DNA of 64,000 nt from an uncultured Saprospiraceae bacterium (GTDB taxonomy: Bacteria; Bacteroidota; Bacteroidia; Chitinophagales; Saprospiraceae), in the NCBI GenBank assembly GCA_937929885.1, contig CALFUQ010000095.1, forward strand, positions 1 through 64,000. The letters are read 5' to 3'. Both the position numbers and the translations under genes were made by a program. The notes beneath the pieces are model-generated. The model saw nothing but the letters and a program-made list of their open reading frames with translations, made no database searches and had not been told where the DNA came from. Numbering within the stretch: the first letter of the stretch is position 1; the number at the start of each line of letters is the position of its first letter. This document shows, in pieces, positions 54,222 to 61,148 of this stretch.

Positions 54222-55370
54222 TCATACCATATCGGCTAATTCTTGACCGATTAAGCTACCTAGTGCAACTCCCATACCACTTAGCCTTATGCCCACAAAT
54301 ACATTTTTGGTATACTCCATTACTATTGGCTTTTTACTTGATCCAGTGGCAATAATACCAGACCACCACGAATCTTCTGCATATGGAGTATCGGGAAGAA
54401 TGATTTCATTTAGGAGTTTTCTCAAGTAATCCTTTATAGAATCAGTTAATCCAAAATCTGATGTTGTTTCTTCTTCCAAAGCAATATTTCTACCTCCTCC
54501 AATTAATAATCTACTTCCAACATTCCTAAAGTAAACGTATCCTTTGTCATAGTGGAAAGTTCCTTTGATACTTAAATTTTTAATCGGCTTAGTAATCATC
54601 ACTTGATTTCTGCCTGGCACTACATCTACATCATCAACTAGAGATTTAGCAAAAGCATTAGTAGTAATTAACAATTTGCTACACGTAAAACTGAGCTTAT
54701 GATTCACTGTAGAAACTACTAAATCATTTTCATCTGTATTGTAAGAATCTACTTCGACCCCATACTTAATTTCTATGTTACTTTGTCTTGAGATGTAAAG
54801 TAACTGATCCATCATTTGTCCAGGGTGCAGCTGGCCTTCATACTGGTTAAAAACTAGCTTCTCATAACTCTTTATCCCGAATGATTTACTGCTTAAAGCA
54901 AAACAGTTAGATAGTCCCGTTGCATTGTAAACCAACTTATTAATTTCATCTAGTCTATCGTAACATTCATTATAGACTTCAGATTGAGCATCAGAAAATA
55001 TTTCATATCCTCCAAGCTTATGAAAAGCAAGATTTTCATCTCCTACACGCTTTCTTAAAATTTCCAAGCCTGCATACCTCTTACTAATAAGATTTTCTAC
55101 CTCAGATGAACTCATATGCTTAAGGTCATCTATAATTTCAGATATACTTCCAAAGCATGCAAAACCAGCATTCCTAGTAGAAGCTCCAAGAGGGATACTA
55201 GATCTATCTAAAACTAGAATACTTGAGAGCGGATATTTCTGTCTTATAGATATTGCAGCTGATAAGCCTACCAACCCAGCTCCTATGATTATAAAATCCC
55301 TTTTACGAGCCAATACATCGCTTTCCCAATAGCTGAAATTCCGATTTTGAAGAGAAAAATTATCTTGCAC
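54222..55370 (-). CDS. FAD-dependent oxidoreductase (DAO family)
   Basis: This 382-residue protein has the dinucleotide-binding motif DFIIIGAGLVGLSAAISI at residues 25-42. D-amino-acid-oxidase-type motifs follow: VLDRSSIPLGASTRNAGFAC, the GVEVDSYNTDENDL segment, and KNVFVGIRLSGMGVALG at the C-terminus. It is probably a glycine/sarcosine oxidase-like or amino acid dehydrogenase. The substrate is unknown. It lies 43 bp upstream of the OstA-like gene on the same strand. Confidence 0.88.
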   Translation of the reverse strand: MQDNFSLQNRNFSYWESDVLARKRDFIIIGAGLVGLSAAISIRQKYPLSSILVLDRSSIPLGASTRNAGFACFGSISEIIDDLKHMSSSEVENLISKRYAGLEILRKRVGDENLAFHKLGGYEIFSDAQSEVYNECYDRLDEINKLVYNATGLSNCFALSSKSFGIKSYEKLVFNQYEGQLHPGQMMDQLLYISRQSNIEIKYGVEVDSYNTDENDLVVSTVNHKLSFTCSKLLITTNAFAKSLVDDVDVVPGRNQVMITKPIKNLSIKGTFHYDKGYVYFRNVGSRLLIGGGRNIALEEETTSDFGLTDSIKDYLRKLLNEIILPDTPYAEDSWWSGIIATGSSKKPIVMEYTKNVFVGIRLSGMGVALGSLIGQELADMV

Positions 55371-55431
55371 TCTTAAATTTATATGATTCTAAAATGGTAT
55401 AATTTTGCCGCTTTAAAGTAAAGAGATAAAT

Positions 55432-55863
55432 ATGATACAAAGAATTCAATCACTTTTCATGCTACTGGCTAGTGGCGTTTTAGGATTAGAGTTTGTCTTC
55501 CCTTTTGCTACTTCAGCAAAACAGGGCACTGGTTATTTCTCAGATAGTGTTTTCAATGTATTTGATAATAGTATTTTATTGGGTTTAGTTGGAGCAGGCA
55601 TTTTGCTGAGCCTAATTGCAATTTTTCTATTTAAAAATAGGAAGCTGCAAACCAGCATAAATTGGTTTACTATTATACTTTGTATTGCTATCCTTGGTGT
55701 AGGTTATCTTTTTGCCGCCCAAGACCAAACTGGCGGGCTGAATGGCATTAATATTCGAATTGGTGCAATTCTACCACTTATAAGTTTGGTGCTCTTATAC
55801 GTCGCTAATCAATTTATAGGCAAAGATGAAAGCCTCGTTAAATCAATGGATAGATTGAGGTAA
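55432..55863 (+). CDS. DUF4293 family membrane protein
   Basis: This 143-residue protein has four membrane helices and the DUF4293 start MIQRIQSLFMLLASGVLG, with an extracytoplasmic loop after the first helix. It is a Bacteroidota family of unknown function. It is divergent from the FAD oxidoreductase and convergent with the ExbD genes. Confidence 0.88.
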   Translation: MIQRIQSLFMLLASGVLGLEFVFPFATSAKQGTGYFSDSVFNVFDNSILLGLVGAGILLSLIAIFLFKNRKLQTSINWFTIILCIAILGVGYLFAAQDQTGGLNGINIRIGAILPLISLVLLYVANQFIGKDESLVKSMDRLR

Positions 55864-55900
55864 AAAAAAAGCTTATTTCTGTGAAGAAATAAGCTTTGTA
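55862..55900. terminator. Terminator between DUF4293 and the exbD operon
   Basis: AAGCTTATTTCT (55869-55880) and AGAAATAAGCTT (55885-55896) form a perfect 12-bp stem with a GTGA loop. The minus strand continues into nine T, so it mainly ends the exbB-exbD transcript. The plus-strand tail is weaker. Confidence 0.85.
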
Positions 55901-55923
55901 ATTCTTATCGAATATTTTCTTTA

Positions 55924-56391
55924 TTATTCGGTTTTAGGCTTAGCTGAATAGTTTATTAATAACTGCCCTGCCTTTCTAAGTGCTGTTTTAATATCTGATA
56001 CGATACCCATTGTAACATCTTCATCTACTCTTAATGACGTTTTTATCCCTCCTCTTTGACCTTCATTAATTTTCGTTCTATGTTTTTCTAAGAACAATGG
56101 AATATCTGATAATGTAGCAAACTTATCTCCCAATTGCATTCTTGCATTTGTTCCTGCTTTTGTTTGATACTTTTCCTTTGGCTTACCTACATAGATATAA
56201 TTAACTAGAGATTTTTTCTCAAGTTTATCTAATTCAGTTGCTTTGGGGGTTACTACATCCACCATAATCGTAGCATCTCTCATCACAGTTACAACCATGA
56301 AGAAGAATAAAAGCATGAATATGATATCTGGCAATGATGCCGTAGATATTGCTGGTGAATCTTTTCCTCTTTTTCTAGCAAACTTTGCCAT
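55924..56391 (-). CDS. exbD: ExbD/TolR family biopolymer transport protein
   Basis: This 155-residue protein has a short cytoplasmic N-terminus, one membrane helix with the key Asp (TASLPDIIFMLLFFFMVVTV) and a periplasmic domain ending RKAGQLLINYS. With ExbB it uses the proton gradient to power TonB. It is the last of four genes in the cluster and the second ExbD. Confidence 0.9.
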   Translation of the reverse strand: MAKFARKRGKDSPAISTASLPDIIFMLLFFFMVVTVMRDATIMVDVVTPKATELDKLEKKSLVNYIYVGKPKEKYQTKAGTNARMQLGDKFATLSDIPLFLEKHRTKINEGQRGGIKTSLRVDEDVTMGIVSDIKTALRKAGQLLINYSAKPKTE

Positions 56392-56419
56392 GCGTGGTTA
56401 AATTAAAAATGAACAAATA

Positions 56420-56974
56420 TTAATTCTCCTCTCCGAATGATGAAGGCTCAGCCTCGGAGATAATTAAAGGAATTGCATTCCTAATTGTTTTACGTTGTTC
56501 TCTATCACAATACTCATATAGCTTACCATACTTTCTTTCTGCTAAGTCATTTCTCAATTCGGAGTAAGCTGCTTGTAATTCATTATATACGTTCAAGTAA
56601 GTATTATACTTAGTACCTCTATCGTGCTTTAATGATACGATTGCTTTAGTAGGCGCTTCAGCCATATCTGGACGATCATCAGGATTATTAATAAAGACTT
56701 TAGTGTCGTCCTTCAAATTTTCGATGCTCGTCAATTCACCTCTTACAAGTAATTGGTCATCAGCATTTACCAGTACTGAATATACATTACGTTTTTTCAG
56801 CTTAGTAATATCCGGTTCATCTTCCGACCATGGCGGCAACTTAGCCAAGATTCCTTTATCCTCTGCTATAGTTGTAGTCACGAGGAAGAATATTAATAGA
56901 AGGAAAGCAATGTCCGCCATCGAACCTGCATTCACTTCATTACTCATTCTATCTCTAGCGCTTTTTTTAGCCAT
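56420..56974 (-). CDS. exbD: ExbD/TolR family biopolymer transport protein
   Basis: This 184-residue protein has the ExbD start EVNAGSMADIAFLLLIFFLV with the essential helix Asp. The periplasmic part carries VYSVLVNADDQLLVRGE and is longer than in the second copy, with an extended acidic C-terminus. Two different ExbD proteins after one ExbB are usual in Bacteroidota. It lies 8 bp after the small membrane protein gene. Confidence 0.9.
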   Translation of the reverse strand: MAKKSARDRMSNEVNAGSMADIAFLLLIFFLVTTTIAEDKGILAKLPPWSEDEPDITKLKKRNVYSVLVNADDQLLVRGELTSIENLKDDTKVFINNPDDRPDMAEAPTKAIVSLKHDRGTKYNTYLNVYNELQAAYSELRNDLAERKYGKLYEYCDREQRKTIRNAIPLIISEAEPSSFGEEN

Positions 56975-56982
56975 GATACTTT

Positions 56983-57480
56983 TTATTTAAATAGATTAAA
57001 TATTTCAAATACCACTAGGAGTAAAAATGCTATACCCCCTAGAATTGCAGTAGTTGTGATACCACCCCCAATCATCTTGCTTATATTCTCTGATACATCA
57101 AACTTTTGTAGCGTTTCTGCTATTGGACCTGTTGCATCAGGGCTAGCCATATTGTATGTAATAAAAAATAATGCTACAATAGCGACCACAGAGAGAATTC
57201 CTTTCATAGAGTTCTTCGGAGATGATAACAACTGTATCAATCCGAAAATAACTGCAGCTGCCAAAGCAATACCAATCAAAATCATAACTACAGTAATACC
57301 TGTATTAAAGAAGCTAAAATCTGCCCCTGGATTATTTTTCATGATCTGATTTAAATCATCAGAAACACTGTAACCTGCACCACTCAATCCAGAGAGTACA
57401 GTTCCAAAGAATATGGCAATGCATACTAAGCCTATAAGCAGAGCAAACATTTGTCCTTTATCTGTTAGTAGTTTATACAT
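56983..57480 (-). CDS. Membrane protein of the ExbB-ExbD cluster
   Basis: This 165-residue protein has four hydrophobic helices at about residues 12-32, 58-80, 90-110 and 140-162, with short loops. It lies between exbB (20 bp before) and the first exbD (8 bp after), so it is almost certainly made with them. It has no motif known to me. It may be a Bacteroidota-specific accessory subunit of the energy-transducing complex. Confidence 0.82.
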   Translation of the reverse strand: MYKLLTDKGQMFALLIGLVCIAIFFGTVLSGLSGAGYSVSDDLNQIMKNNPGADFSFFNTGITVVMILIGIALAAAVIFGLIQLLSSPKNSMKGILSVVAIVALFFITYNMASPDATGPIAETLQKFDVSENISKMIGGGITTTAILGGIAFLLLVVFEIFNLFK

Positions 57481-57500
57481 AAACTCTTATTAAGTCTTAG

Positions 57501-58223
57501 TTATTTAAATACATTATTTCTAGCCATTACATCTACAAGTCCTATAGACGCATCTTCCATCTTGTTAACAATCCCGTCAATTTTTGACACGATATAATTA
57601 TAAAAGATCTGTAGGATAATAGCTACGATAAGACCAAATACAGTTGTCAATAAGGCTACCTTAATACCCCCTGCAACAATCGCCGGAGATATATCCCCTA
57701 CTTGCTCGATTCTATCAAAGGCTCCAATCATCCCGATTACAGTACCCATAAATCCTAGCATCGGTGCAATCGCAATAAAAAGTGATATCCATACTAGTCC
57801 TTTCTCCAATAGCCCCATTTGTACAGAACCATAAGAAACTATAGCTTTCTCTACTGCCTCAGGTCCTCCTGCAGCATTCTTTAACCCTTCGTGCAATACA
57901 CTTGCCGTTGGGCCAGGTGTAGATCTTGCTACCTCTTTAGCTCCTTCCATATCACCATCAGCTAATCTTTCATCAATGTTATTAAGCAATTTGTCTGTAT
58001 TCGCAGTTGCAATATTTAGTGTTATAATTCTTTCTATACAGAATGCAAGTCCTAGAATCAGACATACAAGTACTGTACTCATAAATTTCCAATCACCTTC
58101 AATAAATTTTTCTTTTAGTGTTTGAAATCCAGTAGCAGCTGCATCATCTTGCGCTAATGATTCTATCGCTCCGAAATAAGATGCTATCATGAAAACACCT
58201 ATTAGAAATAATAATTTTCGCAT
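57501..58223 (-). CDS. exbB: MotA/TolQ/ExbB proton channel family protein
   Basis: This 240-residue protein starts with a signal-like helix (LLFLIGVFMIASYFGAIESL). Membrane helices follow at about 47-68, 140-165 and 185-210, with the ExbB pattern GLVWISLFIAIAPMLGFMGT, VIGMIGAFDRIEQVGDISPA and GIKVALLTTVFGLIVAIILQ. It is the first gene of the cluster, followed by the X membrane protein and two exbD genes. Confidence 0.92.
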   Translation of the reverse strand: MRKLLFLIGVFMIASYFGAIESLAQDDAAATGFQTLKEKFIEGDWKFMSTVLVCLILGLAFCIERIITLNIATANTDKLLNNIDERLADGDMEGAKEVARSTPGPTASVLHEGLKNAAGGPEAVEKAIVSYGSVQMGLLEKGLVWISLFIAIAPMLGFMGTVIGMIGAFDRIEQVGDISPAIVAGGIKVALLTTVFGLIVAIILQIFYNYIVSKIDGIVNKMEDASIGLVDVMARNNVFK

Positions 58224-58518
58224 AATCAGTTTTGTTTTTCTCTTAGATTGGTTTATAAAAATGTTGCGTTAAAGAACTAAAAATAGAAATATTTACTAAA
58301 GTTATGTAAGCTCTCATTATTTTTTTTTGCCGTTGTTATGTATATACCATCTAAAGTCAGTTACCCCATTTAGCATCAACCAGATACATATTATACTAAT
58401 TCATCAACCTTTAAATTTATAAATGGATTAAAGCTTTATAAATTAGATGCAACGGGTTGTGAAAGCGGTGTGTAGACACTTCTATTATAAAGAAATAAAA
58501 TACGTATATAGAAAAAAG

Positions 58519-58606
58519 CGGAGAGTGAGGGATTCGAACCCTCGATATCCTTTTGAGATATACACGCTTTCCAAGCGTGCGCCTTAAGCCACTCGGCCAA
58601 CCCTCC
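58519..58606 (-). tRNA. tRNA-Ser (GGA)
   Basis: The acceptor GGAGGGT/ACTCTCC, anticodon stem CACGC/GCGTG with loop TTGGAAA (anticodon GGA, serine), a long variable arm and T arm GAGGG-TTCGAAT-CCCTC are complete. It is a second serine isoacceptor besides the GCT tRNA at 18.6 kb. CCA is not encoded. Confidence 0.95.
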
Positions 58607-58651
58607 TATACTTAAGCGCGTAATAAATACACGACGATAATCTTTGATTAT

Positions 58652-59431
58652 TTAAAATGAAAGATCAATATTACTAAATATGTCCCTAGCATTTTGAGAA
58701 GTTACTTCTGCAACCTCTTCAATACTTACTTCTTTGATTTCTGCTATTCTTCTTGCAATTATTGGTATATAAGAACTTTCATTACGTTCCCCACGATGAG
58801 GACTGGGTGTAAGGTAAGGAGAATCGGTTTCTAATACTATATGCTTTAAATCTATTGCTCGGATTACCTCAACCAATTTTGACTTCTTATGCGTAACAGG
58901 TCCTCCTATACCCATCTTCATTCCAAGGTCTATGATTTTATTAGCATGTTCTAACTTCCCATCAAAACAATGAAAAATACATTGGTTAGGAATACAATCA
59001 CTATCTCCGACAATTTTAATAGTAAGATCAAGCGAACTCCTTGAATGAATAACAAATGGTATACTCAATTCTTTGGACCATTTGATTTGTTCTTTAAATG
59101 CAAATATTTGTTCTTCTGCAAAAGTAGTATCCCAGTAAAAATCAATACCTATCTCTCCTACTCCGACATATCCATATTTTGAAAAATCAGACTTCAATCT
59201 ATTTAGAGTACTTACTACTTTCTCATTAACATGACATGGATGGAGCCCATTCATCGCAAAACAAGTATCAGGATAATCATCAGCTAATTGCTTCACAGCA
59301 GTTAGTGTAGTTTCATCTATGTTAGGCAGTAAAACTTTCAGAACGGCTTGCTCTTTACACCTACTAATAACTTGATCCCTATCTACATCAAAGTTTTCAA
59401 CATATAAATGTGTATGCGTATCTATAAACAT
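58652..59431 (-). CDS. tatD: TatD family hydrolase (DNase)
   Basis: This 259-residue TIM-barrel metal-dependent DNase shows FIDTHTHLYVENFDVDRDQV, GVGEIGIDFYWD, PFVIHSRSSLD, CIFHCFDGK, GMKMGIGGPVTHK and VLETDSPYLTPSPHRG, the metal ligands in family order. It is possibly involved in DNA repair or RNA turnover. It is divergent from the RNase HI gene with 20 bp between them. Confidence 0.93.
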   Translation of the reverse strand: MFIDTHTHLYVENFDVDRDQVISRCKEQAVLKVLLPNIDETTLTAVKQLADDYPDTCFAMNGLHPCHVNEKVVSTLNRLKSDFSKYGYVGVGEIGIDFYWDTTFAEEQIFAFKEQIKWSKELSIPFVIHSRSSLDLTIKIVGDSDCIPNQCIFHCFDGKLEHANKIIDLGMKMGIGGPVTHKKSKLVEVIRAIDLKHIVLETDSPYLTPSPHRGERNESSYIPIIARRIAEIKEVSIEEVAEVTSQNARDIFSNIDLSF

Positions 59432-59451
59432 TTTAACTTGCTATTTATAAT

Positions 59452-60087
59452 ATGGCAAAAAAGAAAAAGTACTATGTAGTTTGGGTTGGTGTTAGTCCAG
59501 GAATATATGATTCATGGGAAGCATGTAATTTACAAATCAAAGGCTACCCTGCTGCAAAATACAAATCATTTAAATCAAAGACAGAGGCTGAGGATGCATT
59601 TTCAAATCACTTCAGTGAATCAATTAAAAAGAAAACTAGTACCAAAAAACATATTGAAGATTTAGAATTCTCGAAAGAAATAGTTTGGAAAAGCATGTCT
59701 GTGGATGCAGCCTGTTCTGGCAATCCTGGAAAGATGGAATATCGTGGTGTAGATACCAAAAACAAAGATGAGATTTTTCACCTTGGCCCTTTTGATGGAG
59801 GCACTAATAATGTTGGGGAGTTCTTAGCTCTCGTGCATGGGTTGGCCTATTTAAAAAAGATAGGTGATGATAAGCTTCCAATCTATTCTGATTCTAAAAT
59901 TGCTATCGGTTGGGTAGCTAAAAAGAAGTCAAAAACTAAACTTGTTAAAACATCTAAAAATAGTATCCTATTTAAAATGATAGACAGAGCAGAAGCTTGG
60001 CTAAAAGCGAATACCTACAAAAATCCTATACTAAAATGGGAAACTAAAAGATGGGGTGAAATTCCTGCAGATTTTGGAAGAAAATAA
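59452..60087 (+). CDS. rnhA: Ribonuclease HI with N-terminal hybrid-binding domain
   Basis: Residues 5-55 (YYVVWVGVSPGIYDSWEACN, YKSFKSKTEAEDAF) are an RNase H1 N-terminal hybrid-binding (viroplasmin-type) domain. The RNase H fold is residues 75-211 with catalytic acidic residues in SVDAACSGNPG, NNVGEFLALVHGL and PIYSDSKIAIGW, and a C-terminal Asp in EIPADFGRK. It removes RNA from RNA-DNA hybrids. Its stop abuts the stop of the convergent def gene. Confidence 0.92.
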   Translation: MAKKKKYYVVWVGVSPGIYDSWEACNLQIKGYPAAKYKSFKSKTEAEDAFSNHFSESIKKKTSTKKHIEDLEFSKEIVWKSMSVDAACSGNPGKMEYRGVDTKNKDEIFHLGPFDGGTNNVGEFLALVHGLAYLKKIGDDKLPIYSDSKIAIGWVAKKKSKTKLVKTSKNSILFKMIDRAEAWLKANTYKNPILKWETKRWGEIPADFGRK

Positions 60088-60642
60088 TTATCTAACAAAT
60101 CTCATCGCATAATCAGAATCAACTTTACCCTTCTTGATTATATCTAGTTTTCTTTTAATCATTCTTTTTTTGAGGGGCTTCAGTTTTTCTAAGAACAAGA
60201 TTCCGTCTATGTGATCATATTCATGTTGCACTACCCTCGCATTGATCCCTTCAAAAGTTGCTATACGTTCTGCAAAGTTTTCATCGAAGTATTTAATCTT
60301 GAGAATTTTCTGTCTTTCTACATCTCCTCTGATATGTGGTATACTTAAACATCCTTCTTCGTACGGCCAAAATTCTCCCTGTTCTACAATTACTTCTGCG
60401 TTTATAAATACTGACTTGATTCCTTTTTCCTTGTCCTCTTCTCCATAAGTCTGTTTAGTATCTACGATGAATATTCTTAAGGATTGTCCAATCTGTGGTG
60501 CTGCTAATCCCACTCCTTCTGCATTGTACATTGTCTCCCACATGTTAGCGATCAATTCTTCTAAGCCTTTATGATTTTCTGCTACAGGTTTAGCTACTCT
60601 TTTGAGTACTGGTTGCCCATAAGCGTATATTGGTAATATCAT
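60088..60642 (-). CDS. def: Peptide deformylase
   Basis: This 184-residue enzyme has all three motifs: GVGLAAPQIGQ, EEGCLSIP (zinc Cys) and QHEYDHIDG (HExxH with catalytic Glu). It removes the formyl group from nascent proteins. It overlaps the ruvX frame by 4 bp and abuts the rnhA stop. Confidence 0.96.
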   Translation of the reverse strand: MILPIYAYGQPVLKRVAKPVAENHKGLEELIANMWETMYNAEGVGLAAPQIGQSLRIFIVDTKQTYGEEDKEKGIKSVFINAEVIVEQGEFWPYEEGCLSIPHIRGDVERQKILKIKYFDENFAERIATFEGINARVVQHEYDHIDGILFLEKLKPLKKRMIKRKLDIIKKGKVDSDYAMRFVR

Positions 60643-61052
60643 GATCTGGTATCTAAATATTCATTCAAAATTACAAGTGCACTATAGCTATCTATCAAGC
60701 CTTTCTCTCTCCTCTTCTTTCTGCTAATTCCTAATTTGATCATAAGTGACATTGCATCTTTAGTAGTAAAGCTTTCTTCCAATTTTACAATCTTAGTTTT
60801 GGGTTCTTTCTTAATTATAAATAAAACTAACTTCTCTATCTCCTCAGCTAAGGCTGTTAAGTTTCCATCTCTATGCTCAGGATAACCAATTACTATTGTT
60901 TCTATTTCTTCTTCATTGAAATAACTTAACAACCATTTTCTAAATTTAGTTTCTACTTGAAAAGGCAAAATACTAGTTGAAATTTGTAATGGGTCAGTAA
61001 CTGCTAACCCAACTCTTTTTTCTCCATAATCTATAGCAAGTATTCTTCCCAT
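60639..61052 (-). CDS. ruvX: Putative Holliday junction resolvase RuvX/YqgF
   Basis: This 137-residue protein of the YqgF family shows ILAIDYGEKRVGLAVTDPLQ, IVIGYPEHRDG, LEESFTTKDAM and GLIDSYSALVILNEYLD with the RNase H-like acidic residues. It acts in 16S rRNA 5'-end processing and possibly in DNA resolution. It is translationally coupled to def. Confidence 0.93.
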   Translation of the reverse strand: MGRILAIDYGEKRVGLAVTDPLQISTSILPFQVETKFRKWLLSYFNEEEIETIVIGYPEHRDGNLTALAEEIEKLVLFIIKKEPKTKIVKLEESFTTKDAMSLMIKLGISRKKRREKGLIDSYSALVILNEYLDTRS

Positions 61053-61077
61053 TATTGGTTCAAAAGTACTTTTATTT

Positions 61078-61115
61078 TAAAAAAAAGACCCCCTCCAAAT
61101 TAATGGAGAAGGGTC
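61078..61115 (-). terminator. Terminator of the large secreted protein gene
   Basis: Read on the minus strand, GACCC..TCTCCA and TGGAGG..GGGTC pair around a short loop and run into at least eight T. Confidence 0.85.
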
Positions 61116-61148
61116 CCATCCCAAAAACAGTAAATCTTTGTGTTATAT

